Of a stretch of DNA of 64,000 bases, positions 24,191-32,959 are shown piece after piece. Position 1 is the first letter of the stretch; each line of letters starts with the position of its first letter. Below the pieces are notes generated by a model that worked only from the letters and a program-made list of their open reading frames with translations, ran no database searches and was not told the DNA's origin. Made by a program: the position numbers and the translations under genes. Source of the DNA: Candidatus Iainarchaeum sp. Its GTDB lineage: Archaea > B1Sed10-29 > WALL01. The stretch is taken from NCBI GenBank assembly GCA_023129115.1, contig JAGMCR010000013.1:1-64000 (forward strand), read 5' to 3'.

Positions 24191-24222
24191 GTAGTGCCTA
24201 TGGCTTTGTTCGTAGGCACTAC
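24191..24222. promoter_or_regulatory. GTAGTGCCTA/TAGGCACTAC inverted repeat
   Basis: A perfect 10-bp inverted repeat (24191-24200 and 24213-24222), 4 bp past the antitoxin stop and followed by a T-rich stretch. As RNA it could terminate transcription. The arm TAGGCACTAC is also the core of the word found before both AbiEii-like genes. Confidence 0.55.
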
Positions 24223-24288
24223 AGGGTTATTTAGAGACTGCGCCGCGTTCTCCTCTCCCACGGCCCGCGTCAATTTACTGCCCTTAGT

Positions 24289-24333
24289 TTTATCACTACA
24301 AAATAGGTAGATATATAAATATGTAGTGATAAA
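24289..24333 (+). promoter_or_regulatory. fic-2 promoter within an 11-bp inverted repeat
   Basis: TTTATCACTAC (24289-24299) and GTAGTGATAAA (24323-24333) form a perfect 11-bp inverted repeat around the TATA box ATATATAAAT (about 24311-24320). The start codon follows at 24342. GTAGTGATAAA occurs again at 25326-25336, just after the gene. Confidence 0.65.
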
Positions 24334-24341
24334 ACCTGTTT

Positions 24342-25298
24342 GTGACATACGTAGTAAAGAAAAAGATACACGGGAAGTATTACCACTACGTTGGGCGCTC
24401 TTTCCGGGTGGGCAACAGAGTCATTTCTGTCCAACGGATAATCCCGACACCGAGGGAACCCAAAGAAAAGATAGTGGCCCGGTATGAGGCAGAGCTGGAA
24501 GAAATGGAAAAGAAGTTTTGGAGGCATCGGGCCATGAAGAAATTTAAGGCCAATCACATTTTCACTGGAGAAGAACTGGTCAAGATAGAGGACATGAAAG
24601 TAGAGTACGCGCGGCTGCTGCGGGAGATGGCCAAAGAAGACAGGAAACAATTGTTTGACCGCTTCACTGCCAACTTCACGTATGAGTCAGATGCCATTGA
24701 GGGGAGCACCCTCACCCTGAAGGACGTTGAGATAGTGATGTTCGAGAACAGGGTCCCGAAAGGCGCGGACTTGAGGGAGGTATACGAGACCCGGAACTCG
24801 CGCAGAGTCATGGAACTGATACTCAACAAGAAGTTCAACGTGAGCGAAAAGAGCATCAAGAAGATGCATAAGATGCTGATGAAGGACATAGACGCGCGAG
24901 GCGGATACAAGCGGTTCCCGAACGCCATACCTGGAGCCAGATTCAAGACCACTCCCCCGGAAAGAGTGGCTGGAGAAATGAAGGGGCTCATGGAATGGCA
25001 CGCGAAAAACAAGGAAAAAATGAGCCCGGTGATGCTTGCCACACACTTGCACGGAAAGTTCGAAAAAATCCATCCCTTCGCGGACGGCAACGGGCGGGTC
25101 GGCCGGTGGCTCACCACAGTCATCCTAGTCAACGAGGACTACCCACCACTCATCATCAGGAAAACACAGAAGGGCTCTTACCGGGCAGCGCTAAGCGCTT
25201 TTGACTATAAACACGCGGACAAGCTAGAGAGGTTCTTTCTGGACAAGTACAAGAAGACGTACAGGTCGTTCTTCAAAGAGTACCACAAGTATTTATAA
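24342..25298 (+). CDS. Fic-domain protein (AMP-transferase-like) 2
   Basis: 318 residues, GTG start at leaderless distance from its TATA box. The catalytic motif HPFADGNGRVGR is at 244-255, with the inhibitory S-D-A-I-E-G motif at 116-121 (class II). The N-terminus (KKKIHGKYYHYVGRSFRVGN) matches the module on Fic 1 and on the AbiEii-like proteins. No antitoxin gene is adjacent, in keeping with built-in inhibition. Target unknown. It lies in the accessory block after the enolase duplication. Confidence 0.88.
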   Translation: MTYVVKKKIHGKYYHYVGRSFRVGNRVISVQRIIPTPREPKEKIVARYEAELEEMEKKFWRHRAMKKFKANHIFTGEELVKIEDMKVEYARLLREMAKEDRKQLFDRFTANFTYESDAIEGSTLTLKDVEIVMFENRVPKGADLREVYETRNSRRVMELILNKKFNVSEKSIKKMHKMLMKDIDARGGYKRFPNAIPGARFKTTPPERVAGEMKGLMEWHAKNKEKMSPVMLATHLHGKFEKIHPFADGNGRVGRWLTTVILVNEDYPPLIIRKTQKGSYRAALSAFDYKHADKLERFFLDKYKKTYRSFFKEYHKYL

Positions 25299-25325
25299 CT
25301 ACGAAATACTAAGAATAACTATATT

Positions 25326-25336
25326 GTAGTGATAAA
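25326..25336. repeat. GTAGTGATAAA word after fic-2
   Basis: A third copy of the fic-2 operator word, 28 bp beyond the stop codon and upstream of gpmI. It may mark the cassette end or bind the same regulator. Confidence 0.5.
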
Positions 25337-25476
25337 CTATTGGTGGGCTGTTTGATAAAGATTTGCCTTTCCGCGGGCACTTCCATTGCAAAAACCACTA
25401 TGAAAAGGCCCCCCACACCTATTTTGCTAAAACCATTAAATATACAGTGTTCTTCTTGTTTGCTGAGGTAATCCCA

Positions 25477-26865
25477 GTGACTTTTGGCTTGATTGTTCTT
25501 GATGGTTGGGGCCATTCCAAGAAGAAAGAGAAAAACGCGGTGCTTGCTGCAAAGACACCTAATTTTGACAGGCTGTGGGATGGATACCCCCACACGCTTT
25601 TGAAGGCGCACGGTGAGGCAGTTGGCCTGCCAAAAGGGTTCCAGGGCGGCTCGGAGGTCGGGCACCTGCATCTCGGCGCCGGGAGGCTAATCCCGCAGAA
25701 AATGGTCGAAATCGATGGCTATATAACAGATGGGAGCTTTTTCAGGAACCGCCATCTGGTAAGTGCATGCAAGCGGAAAAGGGTGCACTTCATTGGGCTG
25801 CTTTCCGACCAGGGCGTGCATTCCCACATACGGCACCTGAAAGCATTGCTGAAGATGAGGCCGGACGCGTTTGTCCACGCGTTTCTTGACGGCAGGGACA
25901 CTCCACCAAAAAGCGCTCTGAAATACGTCCGCCAGTTTAGGAATATCGCAACCGTTTCGGGAAGGTATTATGCAATGGACCGGGACGGGCGGTGGAAGAG
26001 GATACAAAAAGCATTTGATTGCATGACAAAAGGGAAGGGCAGGGAAGCAAAAACCGCAGAGCAGGCAGTGCTGGACGCATACAAACGGGGTGAGACCGAT
26101 GAGTTTGTGTCCCCTACTTTGGTGAACCCGGATGGGGTCATCCGGGAGGGGGACGCGGTCGTTTTTTTCAATTTCCGTGCTGACAGGGCAAGGCAACTCA
26201 CAAAAAAGTTCCTTGAGGAGACAAAGACCTACTTCGTGTCGATGTCTGAGTATGATAAGGCTCTGGAGGAGCGGATTGCATTCAAGCCCCATTATGTCGA
26301 GGACTCGCTGGGAGAAGTGCTTAGCATGGCCGGCAAGACCCAGCTGAGAATAGCGGAGACTGAGAAGTATGCACACGTCACGTTTTTTTTCTCTGGAGAA
26401 AGGGAAAAACCTTTCAAAGGCGAGGACAGGGTTCTTGTCCGCTCTCCCAGGGTTGCGACCTATGACCTGAAACCCGAAATGAGCGCCTATGAAGTCACGG
26501 ACAAACTTGTAAAAGCGGCAAAGAAGTACGACTTTGTGATAATCAATTATGCGAATGGCGACATGGTTGGGCATACCGGGATTTTCAGGGCGGCAGTCAA
26601 AGCAGTAGAATCAGTTGATAAGTGCGTTGGGAAAATCATACCCCTGTTTGATGAGTGCATCATACTTGCAGACCACGGAAACTGCGAGGCCATGACGGGC
26701 AAAACAAAAACATCACACACCCTTAACCCAGTTCCCTGCATACTGGTCACCGAAAGAAAAATTAAGCTCAAGAAGGGCTCACTTTACAACATAGCCCCCA
26801 CAATTCTTGAGCTGATGGGCATCAAAAAGCCGGGGAAAATGGCGGATAGCCTCGTTGTGCACTAA
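25477..26865 (+). CDS. gpmI: 2,3-bisphosphoglycerate-independent phosphoglycerate mutase (GpmI type)
   Basis: 462 residues from GTG 25477, chosen because GAGGT lies 7 nt upstream and the family begins at this point (TFGLIVLDGWG). It interconverts 3- and 2-phosphoglycerate using two manganese ions. Metal ligand D9, catalytic S59 (GGSEVGHLHLGAGR), HAFLDGRDTPP and the C-terminal NYANGDMVGHTG and ADHGNCEAM motifs are intact. It is somewhat shorter than the usual 510 residues. GC content and codon use look lower than in the neighbouring glycolytic genes, and it follows an accessory block, so it may be a bacterial-type acquisition. Confidence 0.92.
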   Translation: MTFGLIVLDGWGHSKKKEKNAVLAAKTPNFDRLWDGYPHTLLKAHGEAVGLPKGFQGGSEVGHLHLGAGRLIPQKMVEIDGYITDGSFFRNRHLVSACKRKRVHFIGLLSDQGVHSHIRHLKALLKMRPDAFVHAFLDGRDTPPKSALKYVRQFRNIATVSGRYYAMDRDGRWKRIQKAFDCMTKGKGREAKTAEQAVLDAYKRGETDEFVSPTLVNPDGVIREGDAVVFFNFRADRARQLTKKFLEETKTYFVSMSEYDKALEERIAFKPHYVEDSLGEVLSMAGKTQLRIAETEKYAHVTFFFSGEREKPFKGEDRVLVRSPRVATYDLKPEMSAYEVTDKLVKAAKKYDFVIINYANGDMVGHTGIFRAAVKAVESVDKCVGKIIPLFDECIILADHGNCEAMTGKTKTSHTLNPVPCILVTERKIKLKKGSLYNIAPTILELMGIKKPGKMADSLVVH

Positions 26866-26897
26866 GCTTAAATACTTGGTTTTTGTTAGTTCGCTTA

Positions 26898-28121
26898 ATG
26901 AAATGTCTTTTTATAGTGGCGTCTGGCGCGGGCGACCGCCCCATCAAGCGGCTGGGCAACAAGACGCCCTACCAATTGGCGCACACCCCCAACCTTGACC
27001 ACTTGTCGGAAATCGGTGAGGACGGGCTCATGGACCCGATTGCGCCAGGCATCTGGCCGGGCAGCGACACCAGCCACCTGCAATTATTTGGCTACGACCC
27101 ACACGAGTACTACTTCGGCCGGGGCCCAATCGAGGCACTTGGCGCGGGAATGGAACTGCAGGAGGGCGACATTGCGTTCCGCTGCAACTTCGCCACTGTC
27201 AAGGACGGCGTTATCGTGGACCGCCGCGCGGGGCGAATCAAGGAAGGAACTGCCGAGCTCGCGCGGGCGCTGAACGAAATCGCCATCACAACTGTTCCCG
27301 GCGTCCAACTCATCTTCAAGGAGTCGACCGAGCACCGCGCCGTCTTGGTCCTCCGCGGCACGAGCCTGTCCCCCCAAATAATCGACAACGACCCGCACGA
27401 CGACGGCCTCCCCCCCACGAAAATCACTGCGCTGGAGCACACGGACGCAGCCATCCGCACGGCCAAGGCCTTGAGCGAGTTCATCGACAAGGCCCACAAA
27501 ATCCTGCGCAGCCATCCCCTCAACCGCGAGCGCGAGCTGCCGGCGAACTACATTCTTTGCCGCGGCGCGGGCGTCCTGAAGCGCCCGCCCACGTTCGAAG
27601 AAAAGTACGGGTTCAAGGGCGCCGTAGTCGCCGCGTCGGGAATGATTATTGGCGTCGGGCGCCTCCTCGGCATGGACGTCATAATCCCGCCGGGCGCCAC
27701 GGGCGGCTACGACACCGACTTGACCGCGAAGGCAGACGCCGCGCTCGAGGCGCTCAAAACCCACGACTACGTCTTCCTCCACATCAAGTGCACTGACCTC
27801 GCGGGCCACGACGGCGACCCCGAGAAAAAAATCGAGCTCATCGAAAAAGTTGATGAAATGGTCGGCTACATAACCCGTAACATTGACCTCGAGAACACGA
27901 TTATTGCTTTCACGAGCGACCACTCGACGCCGTGCTCGGTCCGCAACCACTCGGCCGACCCCGTGCCCCTCGTAATCGCCGGGGGGGACGTGCGCTTCGA
28001 CTACGTGAAGCACTTCGACGAGCTGAGCGCGACGCAGGGCGCGCTCTTCAAGATTTCCGGCAAGGACTTGTTCCCCATCCTCCTGGACTTCATGGGGCGG
28101 GCAAAGAAATACGGTGCCTAG
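26898..28121 (+). CDS. apgM: Archaeal-type phosphoglycerate mutase (ApgM), altered metal site
   Basis: 407 residues from ATG 26898, with a TATA-like box (CTTAAATAC, about 26869-26877) at leaderless distance. It belongs to the archaeal independent mutase family: NKTPYQLAHTPNLDHL, PGSDTSHLQLFGYDP with catalytic S56, HIKCTDLAGHDGD and TSDHSTPCSVRNHSADPVP. The first metal-binding motif, normally LDG(M/L)GDRP, reads VASGAGDRP, so the expected Asp9 is Ser. This may weaken or abolish activity. An intact GpmI is encoded immediately upstream, which would relax selection. The rest is well conserved, so it may be recently impaired or repurposed. Confidence 0.9.
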   Translation: MKCLFIVASGAGDRPIKRLGNKTPYQLAHTPNLDHLSEIGEDGLMDPIAPGIWPGSDTSHLQLFGYDPHEYYFGRGPIEALGAGMELQEGDIAFRCNFATVKDGVIVDRRAGRIKEGTAELARALNEIAITTVPGVQLIFKESTEHRAVLVLRGTSLSPQIIDNDPHDDGLPPTKITALEHTDAAIRTAKALSEFIDKAHKILRSHPLNRERELPANYILCRGAGVLKRPPTFEEKYGFKGAVVAASGMIIGVGRLLGMDVIIPPGATGGYDTDLTAKADAALEALKTHDYVFLHIKCTDLAGHDGDPEKKIELIEKVDEMVGYITRNIDLENTIIAFTSDHSTPCSVRNHSADPVPLVIAGGDVRFDYVKHFDELSATQGALFKISGKDLFPILLDFMGRAKKYGA

Positions 28122-28122
28122 A

Positions 28123-28623
28123 ATGACAAACTACAAGGGCCACTTCATTGGCGGGATGCTGGTCTGGCTGCTCTCGCTCGGGCTGTTCTGGCACCAGTAC
28201 TCGTCCCTCCCGCTGCAGCAGCTCCTCCCGTTTGCGCTGACGACTTTCTTCATCTGCTTCCTTGGCTCGCTGCTGCCGGACACTGACACCCCCAAGTCAA
28301 AAATCGGCGGCCTCCTGCAGCTCACAGTGATTGTGACAGCGCTTTTGTTCGGCTTCACGCGGTTCTTCCGCGACTTCAGCAACCCTGTCGCCAGCGCAAT
28401 CAACACGGCAATCGTGGGGATAGCGGTCTTCATGGTTTTCGTGCTGGCCCGCCCGCGACACCGCGGCGCGACGCACACGCTCCGCGCCAATCTGATTTAC
28501 GGCCTCGTCGTGTTCTTATTTTTCTTTTTGTCGGCGGGCCTTTACGACGCGGCGTTTTTTGGCGTGCTTGCGTTCCTTAGCTATTTTTCGCATCTCGTGC
28601 TTGACCGCCAGGTCACGTTCTGA
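28123..28623 (+). CDS. YdjM-like membrane-bound metal-dependent hydrolase
   Basis: 166 residues from ATG 28123, 1 nt after the apgM stop; an in-frame GTG at 28114 would overlap it. Four hydrophobic segments surround the family motifs: GHFIGG, GSLLPDTDTPKSKIGG, RHRGATHTL and YFSHLVLD. The clustered His and Asp residues suggest metal binding at the membrane. The bacterial relative is a LexA-regulated inner-membrane protein; the substrate is unknown. Its last 108 bp overlap the end of the convergent antiporter gene. Confidence 0.8.
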   Translation: MTNYKGHFIGGMLVWLLSLGLFWHQYSSLPLQQLLPFALTTFFICFLGSLLPDTDTPKSKIGGLLQLTVIVTALLFGFTRFFRDFSNPVASAINTAIVGIAVFMVFVLARPRHRGATHTLRANLIYGLVVFLFFFLSAGLYDAAFFGVLAFLSYFSHLVLDRQVTF

Positions 28624-29769
28624 CTGCTTTATGCGCGCGGTGAGCTGCCTCATCACGAGCGGCGCGGTAAGCGTGGTAACAATCGAGAGGGCGACGAGCG
28701 CGGTTATCGTGGCGTTGTCCAGCAGCCCGAAGCCGAGCGCGGCGAACGCCGCGGCCAGCGTCGTGGAGAGCTGCGGCGTGGTCGCGAACCCCATCAGCAG
28801 GCTCTCGGTTTTACTGAAGTTCGTTAGCCTGCCAGCGACGTATCCGCTCACGACCTTCGAGACAATGAGCCCGAACACCACCAGCCCGACGAACAAGTAG
28901 CTCTCGGCCGACACCAGCACGCTCAAGTCCAGCTTGGTGCCAATCAAAATGAAGAAAGTCGGGATAAACAGTCCGTACGACAGCGTGCGTATTTTGACCA
29001 TCAATCGCTCGTGGCGCACTGTTTCAGCAAGCAGCAGCCCAATGATGAACCCCGCGACAATGGAGTGCACGCCCAATGCCTCGAAATAAATCGCAGTGCC
29101 AACGAGTATCATGAAGAAGAACAGCAGGTCGCGCTCGAACTGGTCGCGCTCGCCAATCAGCTTGTGGTATGTTTTGCTTATTGTCGGCAGCGCGAGCTTC
29201 ATCACTACTACGGACAGCAGCAGTATCACGTAGTACGCGATTATCGGCAGCTGCGTCTTGGGCATCATTGTCTGAAGCGCCATCGACAAGAGCAGCAGCG
29301 ACCCGAGGTCCTCAAAGATTGCGGCGGTCAGTATGTTCTGCCCCAGCTCTTTCTTTATCAGCCCGCTTTTCTCGAGCTGCGGGATAATGACTGCCACGGA
29401 CGAAGAAATAAACACGATTCCGAGCACGAGCGCGCTCATTATGCCGTACCCGAACACCGTCGCGATGCAGAACCCCGTGAGGAACGGCAGTATCGAGTTC
29501 AGCGTTATCAGGAGGAACGCGTTCCGCGTCAAGTACTTCTTGTGCTTGACGTTTACTTCCAGCCCAGCCATGAACATGAGGAAGATGACCCCAATTGCGG
29601 CGATGGCCTCAATCGTGGGGTCCGGGGTGAATATGTTGAGGGCGTACGGCCCAATCACTATTCCGGAAAGGATTAGTGCGGTGACGTACGGGATTTGGAT
29701 TCTGCTGAGTAGCCCAGAGAACACGACGCCGGCCGTAATCACGATGAGGAAGTTTATGAAGTCGGTCAT
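28516..29769 (-). CDS. Cation:proton antiporter, CPA2/Kef type
   Basis: 417 residues from ATG 29769, which overlaps the stop of the upstream methyltransferase (ATGA). It has about twelve membrane segments, with LILSGIVIGPYAL, FLMFMAGLEVN and SSSVAVIIPQLEKSG as in Na+/H+ or K+/H+ exchangers. ILTAAIFEDLGSLLLL gives the ED pair in place of the usual DD. The C-terminal tail is very basic (KKRRVVKARRQ) and there is no TrkA-N domain. It probably handles ion and pH homeostasis. The 3' end overlaps the YdjM-like gene by 108 bp on the opposite strand. Confidence 0.88.
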   Translation of the reverse strand: MTDFINFLIVITAGVVFSGLLSRIQIPYVTALILSGIVIGPYALNIFTPDPTIEAIAAIGVIFLMFMAGLEVNVKHKKYLTRNAFLLITLNSILPFLTGFCIATVFGYGIMSALVLGIVFISSSVAVIIPQLEKSGLIKKELGQNILTAAIFEDLGSLLLLSMALQTMMPKTQLPIIAYYVILLLSVVVMKLALPTISKTYHKLIGERDQFERDLLFFFMILVGTAIYFEALGVHSIVAGFIIGLLLAETVRHERLMVKIRTLSYGLFIPTFFILIGTKLDLSVLVSAESYLFVGLVVFGLIVSKVVSGYVAGRLTNFSKTESLLMGFATTPQLSTTLAAAFAALGFGLLDNATITALVALSIVTTLTAPLVMRQLTARIKQSERDLAVKHEMRKIAKERKHAKKRRVVKARRQKEK

Positions 29770-30758
29770 CTCTTCAACCCCACTTTGTAGCCCCATCCTT
29801 TTACATGCACATTCTTCCCTGCCTTGAGTGCGTTAGAGTCTTTCCGCAGTACGGTGAAATACCTCTCTTTTTTCTTGAGGGATTCCTCGTGCACGAACCC
29901 TTGTTCCTCAAAGCTCTTGATGAGGTCCTTTATGGGCGTCTCTTTTGGGTCCCCGTGGTGCGTGAAGACGAATTTCCCGCCTTCCCTGAGCGCCTTTTTC
30001 AGTTCCCACACAAGCGAAACGTTTGCGGTTACCGCCGAGAGCCAGCCAATGGAGTCAATCATCAACGCCTTGTCGAACTCTTGTTTCCTGACTTCTTTCG
30101 GGAATGGCAGGCTTTCTTGGAGTATCTGAAAAATATTGTTCACCTTGCCTTGCTTGAACTTGCCCTTGTACAAGTCCAGGTCGGCCTGAATGAACTCAAC
30201 GTTCTTCATGTCCTTGTTGTGCTCTTTCGCTATCTTCAGCGGCTCTTCGTGCTTGTCGACGCCAACTACTCTCCCTTTTTCACCCACAATCTTCCCGACT
30301 TCTTTCGTGAGTATCCCTGTGCCGCTGCACAAGTCAAGGATTTTCTCGCCTTTTTCGATTGGGATTTCTTTCCACGCGTCCTTGAATTCTTCCAGCGCGA
30401 AATTCTTCCGGAAGAATGCCTCGACAGGCGCCATGGAACCATAAATGACTGCCCCCGGCTCTTCGAACCTGTGCTCTTGGAAAGTCCTTACAAACTCTTC
30501 CACAACGCCCTGGAACTTCTTGTCTTTGATGAGCTCTTCTGTAACGTTATTGTATGTGTTCAGTCTGTACTGGTCAAGCAATACATACGTGGGGATGTTG
30601 ACCTTCAATTCCTTGTCGCCAAACTTTATCTCCACAAGATTTTTCTCGTCGTTCAGCTCGCCGCTGTCCAGCAGTGAATCAGCGTAGTCCATTAGCTCAA
30701 AGCTCCCCACGTCCTCCAGGCCCTTGCGTATCTTCACGAGCTTTATCGGCCTTTTCAT
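29766..30758 (-). CDS. SAM-dependent methyltransferase
   Basis: 330 residues. The class I motif I is ILDLCSGTGILTKEVG (around residue 140), followed by GRVVGVDKHEEPLKIA and VEFIQADLDLY. An N-terminal region of about 110 residues precedes it and is not recognised. The acceptor is unknown. It starts one base after the aspS stop and is coupled to the antiporter downstream, so aspS, this gene and the antiporter form one minus-strand operon. Confidence 0.85.
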   Translation of the reverse strand: MKRPIKLVKIRKGLEDVGSFELMDYADSLLDSGELNDEKNLVEIKFGDKELKVNIPTYVLLDQYRLNTYNNVTEELIKDKKFQGVVEEFVRTFQEHRFEEPGAVIYGSMAPVEAFFRKNFALEEFKDAWKEIPIEKGEKILDLCSGTGILTKEVGKIVGEKGRVVGVDKHEEPLKIAKEHNKDMKNVEFIQADLDLYKGKFKQGKVNNIFQILQESLPFPKEVRKQEFDKALMIDSIGWLSAVTANVSLVWELKKALREGGKFVFTHHGDPKETPIKDLIKSFEEQGFVHEESLKKKERYFTVLRKDSNALKAGKNVHVKGWGYKVGLKR

Positions 30759-30759
30759 C

Positions 30760-32043
30760 CTACGGCACCAGCCTGGTTTTGTCCCTCGGGAAAAGCACTG
30801 CCTCGCGCACGTTCGCCAGCCCCAGCAATTTCTGCACTAACCTGTCGACTCCAAGCCCAACGCCGCCGTGTGGCGGCATGCCGTACTTGAACGCGCTTAG
30901 GTAAAACCTAAAATCCTTGGGCTTTAATTTCAGCTTTTTCATCCGCGCCTCGAGCTCGCCGTGCCTGTGCTCCCTCTGCCCGCCGCTCGCCAATTCCAGC
31001 CCCAAATACCCCAAATCAAACGATTGCGAGAACTCGCCGTCTTCCATGATGTAAAACGGCTTTTCGGCGTGAGGGAACCCAGTGATGAAGTAAAACTCTT
31101 CGCCCACCAATTCGCCAAGCAATTTTTCTGCCTCGCTGTCCAGGTCGTTCCCAATTTCCTTGCCCTCCTTGGCCAGCATGTCCTTGGCCTCGGTGAACGT
31201 TATCCTCTTGAACGGCGTCTTTGGCACCACAACGTCCTTGCCAAGCAACTCCAATTCTTCCGCCGCCTCTTTCTTGGTGTGCTTGATTGCGGCCGCAACC
31301 ATTTCTTCGGTGGCGCGCATCACGTCTTCCTGTGACTCAATGAACGCCATCTCGAAGTCCAGCGAAATGAACTCGCTCACGTGCTTGGTGGTCGCGCTTG
31401 GTTCCGCGCGAAACGCCGGCGCAATCTCATAGACCTTGTCCAGCCCCGTCGCCATCAAGGCCTGCTTGAACAATTGCGGGCTCTGCGTCAAGAAAGCTTT
31501 CTTGCCGAAGTAGTCGATTGGGAACAGTGTCGCGCCGCCCTCGGCGCCGGCCTCCACTATTTTTGGGGTGTGCACTTCGACGAACCCCTCGCCCTCGAGG
31601 TATTCCCTTATGCCCGTGAGCAGCGAGTCGCGCACCGTGAACACTGCCGTCACGGCGGGCTGCCTGAGGTCCATGAACCGCGAGTCCAGCCGTGTCTCTA
31701 ATTCGCTCGTGATTTTTCCCGAGACGTCCATGGGGAGCGGCACTTCTGCCTTGGACAGTACCTCAATCGTGTCCGGTATGATTTCCCTGCCGCCGGGCGC
31801 GTCCTTGTTTTGCTTGAGCTCGCCCTTGACTGCAATCACGCTTTCCTTGGTGAGCTGCGCGGCCTCGTCGTAGATGACGCCGACTTTGGACTTTGGCATG
31901 GTCACTTGCACAGTGCCGTACCTGTCCCTTAATACAATAAACCCGATTTTCCCGAGCATCCGCAGCTGGTCGACCCAGCCCGCGACAGTAACCCCCCTGC
32001 CTTCCTGGCCCTCGAGCTCGTTGGTGTAGTGCGTACGCTTCAT
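30760..32043 (-). CDS. aspS: Aspartyl-tRNA synthetase (archaeal type)
   Basis: 427 residues. An N-terminal OB-fold anticodon-binding domain (VTVAGWVDQLRMLGKIGFIVLRD) is followed by the class II core. Motif 2 lies around FRAEPSATTKHVSEFISLDFEM, and motif 3 is GLGVDRLVQKLLGLANVREAVLFPRD. Length is typical of archaeal enzymes. Whether it also charges tRNA-Asn cannot be judged here. Leads the operon with the methyltransferase and antiporter. Confidence 0.95.
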   Translation of the reverse strand: MKRTHYTNELEGQEGRGVTVAGWVDQLRMLGKIGFIVLRDRYGTVQVTMPKSKVGVIYDEAAQLTKESVIAVKGELKQNKDAPGGREIIPDTIEVLSKAEVPLPMDVSGKITSELETRLDSRFMDLRQPAVTAVFTVRDSLLTGIREYLEGEGFVEVHTPKIVEAGAEGGATLFPIDYFGKKAFLTQSPQLFKQALMATGLDKVYEIAPAFRAEPSATTKHVSEFISLDFEMAFIESQEDVMRATEEMVAAAIKHTKKEAAEELELLGKDVVVPKTPFKRITFTEAKDMLAKEGKEIGNDLDSEAEKLLGELVGEEFYFITGFPHAEKPFYIMEDGEFSQSFDLGYLGLELASGGQREHRHGELEARMKKLKLKPKDFRFYLSAFKYGMPPHGGVGLGVDRLVQKLLGLANVREAVLFPRDKTRLVP

Positions 32044-32079
32044 GAAAGAGACTAAAACAAAGAGGGTTTTTATGGGTTT

Positions 32080-32574
32080 CTACTTGACCTCGAGCACGAC
32101 TGCCTTGTCCATGATGGTGTTCGCGGCCTTTTGGAGGGTCTCGAGGTTGGTGATGAGCTTGTACTTGTCCTCGCGCGAGATAATGGCCTTGGTCTCCTCG
32201 CCACCGGGCTTGTAAACGATGTTTATTCCCTGTATCCTCGCCGGCGCCACGAGGTCCCTCAGCGCGGTCTTGTCGTCCAGCGTGCTCACAACCCGGACCT
32301 TGCGGTTGAATTCCTTGCTGAGCAAGCGAATCACGCGCCCGCCCTTCCCCACGAGCGGCCCGACCTTGCCCTTCGTCGTAATCACCAGCAGCCCGTTGAT
32401 GTCAAAAATCCTTTCGAAAGAAGCGCCGCGCACCAGGTCCCTCTGCTCAAGCTTCTGCAGCAGGCGCGCTAGCTGTATGTCGAGTTCGCCTATTTCCCCG
32501 TTACGCTGTTTCTCGGCGCACCCGTCACAAAGAATTCCACTCTTGACGCACTCCTCGCATAATGGGCCCTTCAT
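32080..32574 (-). CDS. NusA-like KH-domain protein with zinc knuckle
   Basis: 164 residues. An N-terminal CxxC pair (CEEC, CDGC) is followed by a KH-type RNA-binding segment (GKVGPLVGKGGRVIRLLSKEF) and a second segment (DLVAPARIQGINIVYKPGG) that resembles the other half of archaeal NusA-like proteins. It probably binds RNA in transcription or rRNA processing. It lies 15 bp downstream of the Alba gene on the same strand, which suggests co-transcription. Confidence 0.85.
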   Translation of the reverse strand: MKGPLCEECVKSGILCDGCAEKQRNGEIGELDIQLARLLQKLEQRDLVRGASFERIFDINGLLVITTKGKVGPLVGKGGRVIRLLSKEFNRKVRVVSTLDDKTALRDLVAPARIQGINIVYKPGGEETKAIISREDKYKLITNLETLQKAANTIMDKAVVLEVK

Positions 32575-32589
32575 AGGGGGCTGCCCCCT

Positions 32590-32868
32590 TTACCTGCTGA
32601 GGGTGATTTCAATCGCCGAAACCCTGTTCGACTCGCCGCCGTCCGACGACAGCTCTTCCGTGCTGATGGATATGTCTTTGACCTTGGTGTCGGCCAGGAA
32701 CCGGTGCCTCACGATTTCCGTCACGTCCACCGCGCGGCTAATCGCTTTCCCACGGGCTTTTACGGTCACTTCCTTCACGCCCGTGTTGAACTGCGTGACC
32801 ACCGCAAGGACGTAGCTCATGACGCCCTTCTTGCCGATGAAGACCTGGTTCTCAGCGCTATCCGCCAT
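32590..32868 (-). CDS. albA: Alba chromatin protein
   Basis: 92 residues. [21 protein letters not shown] is the Alba signature with the DNA-binding loop lysines; [24 protein letters not shown] continues the fold. Alba dimers coat archaeal DNA and RNA. The acidic insertion ([12 protein letters not shown]) before the last strand is typical. First gene of a two-gene unit with the KH protein. Confidence 0.95.
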   Translation of the reverse strand: MADSAENQVFIGKKGVMSYVLAVVTQFNTGVKEVTVKARGKAISRAVDVTEIVRHRFLADTKVKDISISTEELSSDGGESNRVSAIEITLSR

Positions 32869-32959
32869 CTGACACCCTCACCTACTATTGTAAACGCTCT
32901 GCTATAAAAAATTTACATCCAGCGCAATGCTTAAAAGCCCCGCACCCGTCTTTAGGGGC

